From contig JAISHX010000132.1 in NCBI GenBank assembly GCA_031262335.1, positions 1-6,075 of the forward strand: a DNA stretch of 6,075 bases, in the 5' to 3' direction. The notes beneath the pieces were generated by a model. The model had not been told where the DNA came from. It saw only the letters and a list, made by a program, of their open reading frames with translations, and did no database searches. Below are positions 1-6,007 of this stretch, one piece after another (the stretch's first letter is position 1; each line of letters starts with the position of its first letter). The stretch is from Clostridiales bacterium (GTDB lineage Bacteria; Bacillota; Clostridia; Lachnospirales; WRAX01). The translations under genes and the position numbers were made by a program.

Positions 1-1170
1 AGGTTTTCGGGATTTGCGGACTGCCTGTTTGAGTCCGTAAGCGGATTTACAACAACCGGAATGAGTGTTTTCTCTGATGTTGAGTCGCTACCAAAAGGAA
101 TACTGCTCTGGCGGTCGTCAATACAATGGATGGGAGGTATGGGAATTTTGGCGTTTTTACTTGCGGTTTTGCCGTCGGCAGACGCGTCTATGTTTACGCT
201 TTTTTCGGCGGAAAGCACGGGTCCGACATCGTCCGCAAAAAAGATAACGCCGCGAGTTAAAGACACAGCCAAAATTGTTTATCTCATTTATATTTTGATG
301 ACTGTTTTGCTTGCGATATTGCTTGCCGTTGTTGGAATTGCTCCTTTTGACGCAATTGTTTGTTCGTTGTCGGCAATTTCAACCGGCGGATTTTCAAGCA
401 TGAATGCAAGTGTCGGCTCTTTTGGTAATGTTGCCGCAAATATGCTTGTCGCGTTGTTTACGTTTTTGGCGGGAGTAAATTTTTCGGTTTATTTTCTTTT
501 TGCGGTAAAAGAATTTAAATCTGTTTTGAAAGATGAAGAAGTTCGGTTTTACTGCTTATCGTCAGGCATTATTTGCCTAATTATGATTATAGATTTAATT
601 GCGCATCATATTGATTTTTTTACCGCATTGGAAAACTCCGTTTTTCTGTCTGCGGCAGTCGTAAGTACGGCAGGATTTTCTGCTGTTTCACCAAATATTT
701 GGTCGACAACAACACAAATAATCGTTGTAATTTTCTCCATAATCGGCTCGTCGTCCGGCTCGACAGGCGGCGGAGTAAAAGGTATACGCGTACTTATTAT
801 GATGAAATCATTAAAAAATGAGATTTTAAAAATGATTAACCCAAAAGTTATTAAAACAGTTTCGATAAACGGAAAAACAGTTGACGATACTGTTGTTTCA
901 AAAGTAGCTAAATTCTTTTTTATATATATGTTTATTCTTTTGATTGGGTCGCTTATCATTTCTTTTGACCAAAAAGATTTTCTGACATGTTTTTCTGTAA
1001 TTTTGGCGTCATTGTCAAACGCGTGGACAGCAATACCGACAAATATAGCGGATTTTCATGATTTTTCTGTTTTATCAAAATCGGCTATGATGTTTTCTAT
1101 GATTGCAGGCAGACTTGAATTTTTTCCTTTATTAGCATTATTCACTCCTTCTGTTTGGAAAAGCAAGTAG
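1..1170 (+). CDS. trkH: TrkH-family potassium uptake transmembrane subunit, 5' end cut off by the window
   Basis: The frame is open from base 1, so the Met at base 61 is internal and the gene starts before the window. 389 codons are visible; the family is usually about 450-490 residues, so roughly 60-100 are missing. TrkH/KtrB proteins are channel-like membrane subunits for K+ uptake, built from four membrane-pore-membrane repeats and gated by a cytoplasmic RCK partner (TrkA/KtrA), which is not in this window. Visible codons 14-20 read SGFTTTG, the first pore loop; STGG (127-130) and STAG (222-225) are the second and third. Codons 249-263 carry the family signature GSSSGSTGGGVKGIR, and the C-terminus has GRLEFFPLLALFTPSVWK. 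The WMGGMGILAFLLAVLP helix follows pore loop 1, as in Firmicutes TrkH. The fourth pore loop is odd: the expected N-x-G-P-G stretch reads NAWTA at codons 340-344, so the filter glycine is a tryptophan. Family assignment is secure; K+ selectivity is inferred. Confidence 0.95.
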   Translation, partial: RFSGFADCLFESVSGFTTTGMSVFSDVESLPKGILLWRSSIQWMGGMGILAFLLAVLPSADASMFTLFSAESTGPTSSAKKITPRVKDTAKIVYLIYILMTVLLAILLAVVGIAPFDAIVCSLSAISTGGFSSMNASVGSFGNVAANMLVALFTFLAGVNFSVYFLFAVKEFKSVLKDEEVRFYCLSSGIICLIMIIDLIAHHIDFFTALENSVFLSAAVVSTAGFSAVSPNIWSTTTQIIVVIFSIIGSSSGSTGGGVKGIRVLIMMKSLKNEILKMINPKVIKTVSINGKTVDDTVVSKVAKFFFIYMFILLIGSLIISFDQKDFLTCFSVILASLSNAWTAIPTNIADFHDFSVLSKSAMMFSMIAGRLEFFPLLALFTPSVWKSK

Positions 1171-1180
1171 TCGAAAAATT

Positions 1181-1222
1181 ATTTCGGAGTATGGAAAACA
1201 TTCACATACTCCGAAATTTTTT
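1181..1222 (+). terminator. Rho-independent terminator after trkH
   Basis: A perfect 13-bp stem (1181-1193 ATTTCGGAGTATG paired with 1205-1217) encloses an 11-base loop and runs into six T (1217-1222). A second run of nine T follows at 1229-1237. It starts 11 bases after the trkH stop, so it ends the trkH transcript and separates it from the next gene. Confidence 0.9.
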
Positions 1223-1247
1223 ATGGTCTTTTTTTTTAAGCATTCAA

Positions 1248-1253
1248 TATAAT
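1248..1253 (+). promoter_or_regulatory. Possible -10 box for the 1294-1809 gene
   Basis: A perfect TATAAT lies about 40 bases before the ATG and just after the trkH terminator, where a new promoter would be expected. No convincing -35 box is present: the sequence at the right distance, around 1225-1230, is GGTCTT. The region is AT-rich, so a chance match is possible. Confidence 0.35.
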
Positions 1254-1293
1254 AATTAAAAAAGACAAGCCGTCAAACGAAGGAGGAACTTTT

Positions 1294-1809
1294 ATGGAAG
1301 CTACGCAAAATAAAGAGGAAATTTTTTGGGGAGCAGACGACGATTATACTTACGCCGCAGATTACTCTTACACACGAACGGAAGTAGTCCCTGATAAAGA
1401 AATTTGCAAAAAAAAGCCTGTAAAAAGGAACAGGCTTTTTGATATGATTTTGATTCAAACGGCAGTTTCCGGAATTGTGATGGCACTTTCACTTTCGACG
1501 ACTGTCATTGAAACAGAATGGGCAAATACAACAGAAAATACAATTAAAAATCACATTGCCGAAAATACTTCAAAAGAAGAATTTTTTCTGTATTTTGAAA
1601 ATTCAATCAATTTTATTAAAAAACTGCAAGTTTCTTTCAGCGAGAAATTTTTTAATAATCAGAAAAGCCAGCCGACCGCTCCAACTGCCTCGCCCGCTGA
1701 AAATACTCCCGCTCCGCAAACCGAACAAAATCCTGAACATATTCAAACGGAACCTGAAATACAACAAGACCGCATTGACGAAGATGTTCTTCAAAAATTT
1801 GAACAGTAG
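1294..1809 (+). CDS. Small single-pass membrane protein of unknown function
   Basis: I do not recognise this 171-residue protein. The ATG is well supported by AGGAGG at 1281-1286 with a 7-base spacer. Residues 1-36 are acidic and tyrosine-rich, followed by a basic patch (KKKPVKRNR, 39-47) and one hydrophobic segment at about 48-70 (LFDMILIQTAVSGIVMAL...). The positive-inside rule predicts a cytoplasmic N-terminus and an outside C-terminus. Residues 71-122 look helical with charged and aromatic residues; residues 123-155 are a Pro/Ala/Thr/Gln/Glu-rich linker, and the end is acidic. This resembles the N-terminal anchor and stalk of sporulation-type M23 (LytM) peptidases such as SpoIIQ or SpoIVFA, but no peptidase domain or HxH motif follows; that comparison is inference only. 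The gene stands alone between the trkH terminator and a convergent gene. A terminator-like hairpin lies inside it at 1411-1440. Confidence 0.8.
   Translation: MEATQNKEEIFWGADDDYTYAADYSYTRTEVVPDKEICKKKPVKRNRLFDMILIQTAVSGIVMALSLSTTVIETEWANTTENTIKNHIAENTSKEEFFLYFENSINFIKKLQVSFSEKFFNNQKSQPTAPTASPAENTPAPQTEQNPEHIQTEPEIQQDRIDEDVLQKFEQ
1411..1440. other. Terminator-like hairpin inside a coding sequence
   Basis: AAAAAGCCTG (1411-1420) is perfectly complementary to CAGGCTTTTT (1431-1440), with a 10-base loop. Eight A (1408-1415) precede the GCCTG/CAGGC core and five T follow it, giving the layout of a bidirectional intrinsic terminator. The GC core is only 5 bp and the T run is short, so termination would at best be partial. 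It encodes the basic patch just before the membrane segment, so Lys and Phe codons may account for part of the A and T runs. Confidence 0.4.
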
Positions 1810-1815
1810 CTTATA

Positions 1816-2598
1816 TTATGACAGCAGTGCTATAATGATAAGGTCTTTAAGCTCTTTGGACGAGCCTGTTTTTGCACGGACTAACAAAGCTTTGAATAAA
1901 GCCAACGCGTCATCATCGGAAACAAACTTTGCGGCGTCAATTTCGGATTCGCTTTTTGTCAACATTCTTTGCATCTGCGGAAAAACAAGCCGCATAATCG
2001 GATACTTATCGGACATTGTACGCTCATATTCTTCAAAATCCATATCGGAATCATCACAATCGCAATCGCAGTCGTCGCAGTCGTCACAATCGCAGTCGCA
2101 GGCATCCCAATCTTCTTCATAGTCATCTGAATCATACAATTCAAGAGCCGGATTTGATTTCTGCACTTTTTGTGCTTCTTCGGCAAGTGTCTGCTTAGAT
2201 TTTCTGCCGCGTTTTATAGGAAGATGTTCTTCGTCCTGAAGAGATGTTTTTCCCAAGTCAATATCAGCTGTTCCGACAAGATTTGAATACCCTGTTGTGT
2301 TTAAAAAGTCATTTAAGGTTGCTGTTGTAAGTTCGCCGTGTTCATCTGAATGACCTGAAAAATACAGCGGACTCCAGCCGGTAATCGCCGAAAAAGAAAT
2401 TATAATACGCGGATGTGCTGTTCCGGAGCTAAATACACGGTAAATTGTTGTGCGTACAACATCTGCCAGCGCAAGAATCTCATTTTTTTGCTTGTTTGAG
2501 AGCGTTTCCCATGCTTCGCGCGTGCGTAATTTTGTTTTTTCGTGGTCTGTGCTGATGTTACGCTGTTTAAATTTTGCCATAAATGTAGGTGTAAACAT
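1816..2598 (-). CDS. Putative helix-turn-helix protein with an Asp/Cys-rich tract
   Basis: This 260-residue protein is not one I can name. The ATG is supported by GGAGG (2606-2610 on the complement) with a 7-base spacer, which favours it over the Met at residue 7. Residues about 33-82 (SNKQKNEILALADV, then RTTIYRVFSSG and ITGWSPLYFSG) read like a small Cro/XRE-type helix-turn-helix, with RTTIYRVF as the likely recognition helix and SPLYFSG as the end of the fold, as in xDPYYLTG-type endings. KRGRKSK (129-135) is a basic, AT-hook-like patch. Residues 156-190 are extremely acidic, with cysteines at 167, 169, 171, 174, 177, 179 and 181 alternating with Asp. A metal-binding or redox role is possible but unproven. 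Residues 190-260 look helical. No signal peptide or membrane segment is seen, so it should be cytoplasmic. It is convergent with the upstream plus-strand gene (6 bases between stops) and downstream of apbE on the same strand. DNA binding is inferred. Confidence 0.75.
   Translation of the reverse strand: MFTPTFMAKFKQRNISTDHEKTKLRTREAWETLSNKQKNEILALADVVRTTIYRVFSSGTAHPRIIISFSAITGWSPLYFSGHSDEHGELTTATLNDFLNTTGYSNLVGTADIDLGKTSLQDEEHLPIKRGRKSKQTLAEEAQKVQKSNPALELYDSDDYEEDWDACDCDCDDCDDCDCDCDDSDMDFEEYERTMSDKYPIMRLVFPQMQRMLTKSESEIDAAKFVSDDDALALFKALLVRAKTGSSKELKDLIIIALLS
2056..2100 (-). repeat. Asp-Cys codon repeat tract
   Basis: Fifteen codons (residues 167-181) built almost entirely of GAC/GAT and TGC/TGT make a degenerate 6-base repeat, with two doubled-Asp interruptions. 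Codon choice alternates irregularly between synonymous forms. A freshly slipped microsatellite would be uniform, so the tract looks old and kept at the protein level. On the opposite strand it reads as a Ser/Gln repeat, which is not a gene. Confidence 0.8.
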
Positions 2599-2619
2599 TC
2601 TAAATCCTCCGTTATGTTA

Positions 2620-2625
2620 ATTATA
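2620..2625 (-). promoter_or_regulatory. Possible -10 box for the helix-turn-helix gene
   Basis: The complement reads TATAAT here, in the roughly 100-base gap between apbE and the helix-turn-helix gene, about 10 bases before its GGAGG. The hexamer at a 17-base spacing is ATATTG, a weak -35; TTGTTG lies nearby but with only a 14-base spacing. The leader would be very short (about 15 bases). The gene could equally be read through from apbE, since no terminator is seen between them. Confidence 0.3.
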
Positions 2626-2698
2626 ATTGTACTATATAACAACAATATCACACATTAAACTCAAACACAACAGTTTTTTTATAAAGATTTATGAATTT

Positions 2699-3673
2699 TT
2701 ATTTTAATAATTGTGCCGCGCCTGAAGTACATGACATTTTACCGTCTTTACCGATAAACACAGCCTCAACACCGTCAAGAGATTCAGCAAAAGCTAAACC
2801 TTCTCCTACACCTTTGCAAAACAGTATTGTACTTAGGGCGTCGCCGTCGGCAGAGCTTTTTGTTATTACAGTTACGCCGGCAACATCGGATTCAACGGGC
2901 ATACCGGTTTTTGTGTCAAGAATATGATGATATGTTTTGCCTTGAAAAGTAAAATATCTCTGATAAGCTCCCGATGAAACAACAGAACATTCAGACAGCT
3001 CCAAAATGCCCGAAAGGCTTTCCCCGAAAGGATTTTTTATTCCCACGTTCCAAAGCCGCTCTTTGGAATTTTTGCTTTTTTCCCCGACTGTTACAATATT
3101 GCCGCCAAGGTCAATTATGGCGGCAATATCCGGTTGTAAGGATTTTAAATAAGCGGCAATTTTGTCTGCAATATAACCTTTTGCAATTCCCCCCACATCT
3201 AATTTTGTTTGAGTGTCGCGTAACGCAACATGAGATTCGGTTATTATTATGTTTTTAAATCCTATATGCGAAACGGCTTCTTTTAAGACAGCAGCATCGG
3301 GAGGTGAAGAATTATCAGAAAATTTCCATAATTCTGTTACACTTCCTATTGCGGCATCAAAAACTCCGTCCGAAAGCAAATAAAATTCGCCGCATTTTTT
3401 AAGCAGTTCAATAGTTTCCGCCGAAACTTCAACGGCTTTTCCGCCTGAATTATTTATTTTATATATGTCACTCGTTTTTATCGTGCGTGAAAACAGATTT
3501 TCGTAACTTACGCACATATCAAGTGCATTTTTAAGAATTTCTTCATTAGAATTATAAAGCGTTATTGTGACAAATGTGTCAAGCGCAAATATGGTTTCAG
3601 ACACCGGGCTTTTTTTAGAGCAAGAAGTTAAAAGAAGGAAAATTATAATTGCAATTATTGACCTTTTTAACAA
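2699..3673 (-). CDS. apbE: FAD:protein FMN transferase, lipoprotein (ApbE family)
   Basis: ApbE covalently attaches FMN, taken from FAD, to a Thr/Ser of extracytoplasmic flavoproteins such as RnfG/NqrC subunits and FMN-binding-domain reductases, using Mg2+. The 324-residue length is normal. Residues 1-18 form a lipoprotein signal peptide: MLKRS, a hydrophobic core, then lipobox LTSC with the lipidated Cys18. Family motifs appear in order: LDTFVTITLY (31-40), FDAAIGSVTELWKF (105-118), DVGGIAKGYIAD (159-170), DLGGN (188-192), SSGAYQRYF (233-241), HHILDTKTGMP (249-259) and DGDALST (276-282), which includes metal-binding Asp/Ser positions. The start is TTG: no in-frame ATG exists before residue 53, which lies beyond the signal peptide and the first motif, and AAGGA sits 7 bases upstream. 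It lies 60 bases after the GT-C-like gene with no terminator between, so they are probably co-transcribed. No protein in the window shows an evident [S/T]GA[S/T]-type flavinylation site, so its substrate is elsewhere. Confidence 0.95.
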   Translation of the reverse strand: MLKRSIIAIIIFLLLTSCSKKSPVSETIFALDTFVTITLYNSNEEILKNALDMCVSYENLFSRTIKTSDIYKINNSGGKAVEVSAETIELLKKCGEFYLLSDGVFDAAIGSVTELWKFSDNSSPPDAAVLKEAVSHIGFKNIIITESHVALRDTQTKLDVGGIAKGYIADKIAAYLKSLQPDIAAIIDLGGNIVTVGEKSKNSKERLWNVGIKNPFGESLSGILELSECSVVSSGAYQRYFTFQGKTYHHILDTKTGMPVESDVAGVTVITKSSADGDALSTILFCKGVGEGLAFAESLDGVEAVFIGKDGKMSCTSGAAQLLK

Positions 3674-3680
3674 AATATTT

Positions 3681-3685
3681 TCCTT
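3681..3685 (-). promoter_or_regulatory. Ribosome binding site deciding the TTG start of apbE
   Basis: The complement reads AAGGA, within AGAAAGAAGGA, 7 bases before TTG (3673-3671). This spacing and the correctly placed signal peptide decide for the TTG start. Confidence 0.75.
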
Positions 3686-3733
3686 CTTTCTGAAAATATA
3701 ATAAGTTGCCCCAAGCTCTAAATATTTACGCCG

Positions 3734-5698
3734 CTAATCAACCTTGTATATCGAAACGCTTGCATTAGAAAAAATCTTATTTAGGCTGTTTTCAAAAAAA
3801 GACTCATTAACGCCGCCCTCTAAGGCACGCTCATATCCGCTGATATAAACATAAGCAATTTTGTTTTCACGGAGGGATTCAAGTGTCGGCGACTGCAAAA
3901 GTTCAACGGCAAGAGCTTTTCGTGATGTGTAATCAAGCCCGTGATAGTATAAAAATGTCGCCGAACCGCAAACGATATTACGTCCGCCGAGAGCTGCCGC
4001 TGTGTTGTTATGATTATCGGCAGTAAGAAACAACCCGTGAGGGTCTGTATTTTCTCTGATGAACGCTCCAGCTTCCGCTTCGTCTGCGGAATACGCCTGA
4101 TAATCGGATTTTACTTCGCGTGCAAGCGTCATAACACCCGAAGTGTTACAAACAACAAAAACAATCGCAAATACAAACATCGTGCCTTTTACTTTAGCAT
4201 CTTTTAAAGTTTTTGTTACTCCGATAATAAAATTGCCGGAAATTCCGCACAAAAAGAAAAATGCTATAAAAATCAGTTTGTTATTATCATAGTTGTTTGG
4301 CTGAAACTCGATAATTTCACTGAGTGTCCAAAGGAACAAACCGCCAGCGCATAATAGCTTTTGTTTCGTATTTGCATACAAAAAAGCCGGTACAGCCAAA
4401 ATGTAAATAAGCCCGAAATTTTTGATATAAAACCAAAAATAGTTGTCCATTTCATTTATCCAGTTAAAATGTATGCGCAAAAATCCTGACGCTGTTGAAG
4501 TCTGCTGAAATGTAAAAGCAATCAATTGCGGCAACGCAAGTACAACGGCAATAATTCCAAAAAGCAAGAAAAACTTTAATGTGCTCATGTTTTTATCTTT
4601 GTCTTTTACTGTTTTATACAAGACGTATAGCAACAAAACTGCGCTTATGCAGCCAAGTGCAAGGAATGAATGTGTATGAATAATCGGTAAACCGCCTGCC
4701 ATTATGCCGAGCGGAATAAAATATTTTTTATTTTCACCGGTAAAAACAGCACGGCTAAGAAGAAACAGACACGGAATAAGAATAGAATAACCAAAAAGAG
4801 TTGCCCTTTGAGGTATAAACATATCCGCAATAATATTTACCCAACGAAGGTTATAATCAAGGTGGTTGGTTGGCGTATGGTAAAATGCAGTCATCATGTC
4901 TGTAATTTTCCCGGGATTATAGTTTGACAAGTCAAAAAAGTATACAAAACCAAATCCGCCGCCGATTAAAAACAGCCAAGAACAAAACGCCGCTTTTTTA
5001 TCCGAGCCGAATAAGTCACGGAAAAACAGAAAAACAGCACTTATGACAACGGCAAACGCAAGCGCCATTGGTAAAATATAAGAAAAGCGTAAAGATGAGC
5101 CTAAAGTAAAAAATGTTGAGCTTACAGTATCACATAAGAACGGATAGCCAAGAGCCGTCGAACCGCCGAGAATGTTATATGCCGGAGGAAATTTTGTTTG
5201 TTCTGATACAGAAGTTATAAATCCGGCGTGAATTTGCAGGTCGCCGTAAGTGCTTTGTCCGACGTTAAGACCGCCTGTATCACTGACACGCAAGATATGT
5301 GTATGCAACAGAAAAATACATAAAATAAAAATAGGCAAAACAGTTATAAAGAACCATTTATTATTTAAAAACCATTCGGCAGCGGTTTGTTTTTGTTTTA
5401 TGCTTTTATTGTTCTTTCTGCCTTGTTGTTGTGTTTTTTCTGAATTTTGCGGTTTAAGTAATTTTATATAACAGACAGTTCCGCCTGCGGCACAAACAGC
5501 CGCCGCAAGTAACTGTGTTAAAATTGTGAAACCAAAAATGAATGAAAATAATGCCGGAAGCCACATAAGCATAAAAAGACCAAAAACTCCGCCAAACATT
5601 ACTTTAACAAGAGGCTCTTCTCTGCGGAATACAATGAAAGAAACAATTCCGCCCATAAAAACAAAAAGCGCAATGTACAAGCAAGATATTAACTCCAA
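3734..5698 (-). CDS. Polytopic membrane protein, probable GT-C fold glycosyltransferase
   Basis: The 654-residue protein has roughly 12-14 hydrophobic segments (among them about 4-24, 32-56, 58-80, 113-133, 204-227, 236-256, 297-318, 345-362, 373-396, 426-441, 446-463, 474-494, 505-524) and a C-terminal soluble part from about 525. The first large outside loop carries YGDLQIHAGF (151-160) followed by FPPAYNILGGSTALGYPFL (170-188). An acidic residue in this loop is typical of GT-C enzymes, which transfer sugars from polyprenyl-phosphate donors outside the membrane. Other landmarks are PQRATLFGYS (296-305), HTHSF (341-345) and FQPNNYDNNKL (465-475). The tail has LFLTADNHNN then LGGRNIVCGSATFLYYHGLDY (570-590), which recalls C-terminal domains of large uncharacterised GT-C-like membrane proteins. 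Residues 81-107 are a polar, basic, probably cytoplasmic loop. The TTG start is supported by AAGGAG 8 bases upstream; the first in-frame ATG (residue 15) would cut the first helix. Donor, acceptor and activity are unknown. apbE follows, probably in the same transcript. Confidence 0.85.
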   Translation of the reverse strand: MELISCLYIALFVFMGGIVSFIVFRREEPLVKVMFGGVFGLFMLMWLPALFSFIFGFTILTQLLAAAVCAAGGTVCYIKLLKPQNSEKTQQQGRKNNKSIKQKQTAAEWFLNNKWFFITVLPIFILCIFLLHTHILRVSDTGGLNVGQSTYGDLQIHAGFITSVSEQTKFPPAYNILGGSTALGYPFLCDTVSSTFFTLGSSLRFSYILPMALAFAVVISAVFLFFRDLFGSDKKAAFCSWLFLIGGGFGFVYFFDLSNYNPGKITDMMTAFYHTPTNHLDYNLRWVNIIADMFIPQRATLFGYSILIPCLFLLSRAVFTGENKKYFIPLGIMAGGLPIIHTHSFLALGCISAVLLLYVLYKTVKDKDKNMSTLKFFLLFGIIAVVLALPQLIAFTFQQTSTASGFLRIHFNWINEMDNYFWFYIKNFGLIYILAVPAFLYANTKQKLLCAGGLFLWTLSEIIEFQPNNYDNNKLIFIAFFFLCGISGNFIIGVTKTLKDAKVKGTMFVFAIVFVVCNTSGVMTLAREVKSDYQAYSADEAEAGAFIRENTDPHGLFLTADNHNNTAAALGGRNIVCGSATFLYYHGLDYTSRKALAVELLQSPTLESLRENKIAYVYISGYERALEGGVNESFFENSLNKIFSNASVSIYKVD

Positions 5699-5706
5699 AA
5701 GCCCAA

Positions 5707-5712
5707 CTCCTT
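5707..5712 (-). promoter_or_regulatory. Ribosome binding site deciding the TTG start of the GT-C-like gene
   Basis: The complement reads AAGGAG, 8 bases before TTG (5698-5696). No ATG competes at a suitable distance. I see no convincing promoter between this site and the repeat block starting near 5732, so the transcript may begin within or beyond the repeats. Confidence 0.75.
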
Positions 5713-5738
5713 TTTTATCGGTTTAGAAACAAAAAGAT

Positions 5739-5804
5739 TAAGACCTTGGGGACGCTGTCCCCAAACCCCTGCCAAATGGACAATCGTCCCTTTGGAATCC
5801 CGTC
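5739..5804 (-). repeat. Repeat unit 1 (type X), two hairpins
   Basis: Read on the plus strand, the hairpins are TTGGGGAC / GTCCCCAA (5746-5753 and 5757-5764, perfect 8 bp, loop GCT) and CCAAA.GGAC / GTCC.TTTGG (5772-5781 and 5786-5795, one mismatch, loop AATC). The unit ends in AATCCCGTC. It is the reverse complement of unit 3 (5938-6005), apart from the hairpin tips and a one-base insertion. The shared head extends it left to 5732. Confidence 0.85.
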
Positions 5805-5873
5805 TTTTAAAAGATTAAGACCGTGGGGCGTTGCCCCGCACCCCATTTCTTTCTTCTTAAAGAAGAAAGAAAC
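5805..5873 (+). repeat. Repeat unit 2 (type Y), copy 1
   Basis: This unit has the AAAAGATTAAGACC head, a 7-bp hairpin GTGGGGC / GCCCCGC with loop GTT (5823-5839, one G-U pair), ACCCC, then a 12-bp pyrimidine/purine hairpin TTTCTTTCTTCT / AGAAGAAAGAAA with loop TAA (5846-5872). It is a direct repeat of 6008-6075, differing by three substitutions and one inserted A. Confidence 0.9.
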
Positions 5874-5886
5874 AAAGAAGATAACT

Positions 5887-5936
5887 TTTGCAGACGGAAT
5901 ATAACTACGAATTTACGGTTACATTCCGTCTGCAAA
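5887..5936. repeat. Long hairpin between repeat units
   Basis: TTTGCAGACGGAAT (5887-5900) pairs perfectly over 14 bp with 5923-5936. After one A/C mismatch, TAAC / GTTA (5902-5905 with 5918-5921) extends the stem by 4 bp, leaving a 12-base loop. No T run follows on either strand, so it is not a standard terminator. Its sequence is unrelated to the surrounding X and Y units. Confidence 0.85.
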
Positions 5937-5937
5937 T

Positions 5938-6005
5938 GACGGGATTCCAAAGGGCTGAAAGCCCTTTGGTCAGGGGTTTGGGGGCTGAAAGCCCCCAAGG
6001 TCTTA
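5938..6005 (+). repeat. Repeat unit 3 (type X, inverted relative to unit 1)
   Basis: CCAAAGGGC / GCCCTTTGG (5947-5955 and 5961-5969, perfect 9 bp) and TTGGGGGC / GCCCCCAA (5978-5985 and 5991-5998, perfect 8 bp) both have the loop TGAAA, so both tips read GGGCTGAAAGCCC. Flanks GACGGGATT, CAGGGGT and CCAAGGTCTTA match the reverse complement of unit 1 exactly. The end GGTCTTATCTTT forms a near-palindrome with the head of unit 4 (5999-6024). Confidence 0.85.
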
Positions 6006-6007
6006 TC

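Noticed and set aside
61..63. ATG at 61 as the start of trkH
   Set aside because: The frame is open upstream to base 1 and encodes SGFTTTG, the essential first pore loop. There is no ribosome binding site before this ATG.
606..959. A 117-codon minus-strand reading frame
   Set aside because: It is antisense to the well-supported trkH frame, with no family match that I recognise.
1790..1803. TTCAAA / TTTGAA palindrome near the convergent stops as a terminator
   Set aside because: Only 6 AT-rich base pairs with a 2-base loop and no T run; it is inside the coding sequence.
1508..2122. A 204-codon plus-strand reading frame with a Ser/Gln-rich end
   Set aside because: It overlaps the 1294-1809 gene in another frame and then runs antisense to the helix-turn-helix gene. 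Its Ser/Gln repeat is the complement of the Asp/Cys codons.
2611..2640. Inverted repeat GTTAT ... ATAAC near the possible promoter of the helix-turn-helix gene, a candidate operator
   Set aside because: The arms are 5 AT-rich bases with a long spacer, which is expected by chance in such sequence.
2652..2683. Weak hairpin AAACT / AGTTT followed by a T run on the plus strand
   Set aside because: The stem is only 5 AT-rich base pairs with a 10-base loop, and no plus-strand gene ends here.
5807..5998. A 63-codon minus-strand reading frame ending in KKWGAGQRPTVLIF
   Set aside because: It lies wholly inside the repeat block, is made of palindrome translations, and has no ribosome binding site. 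Treat as spurious.
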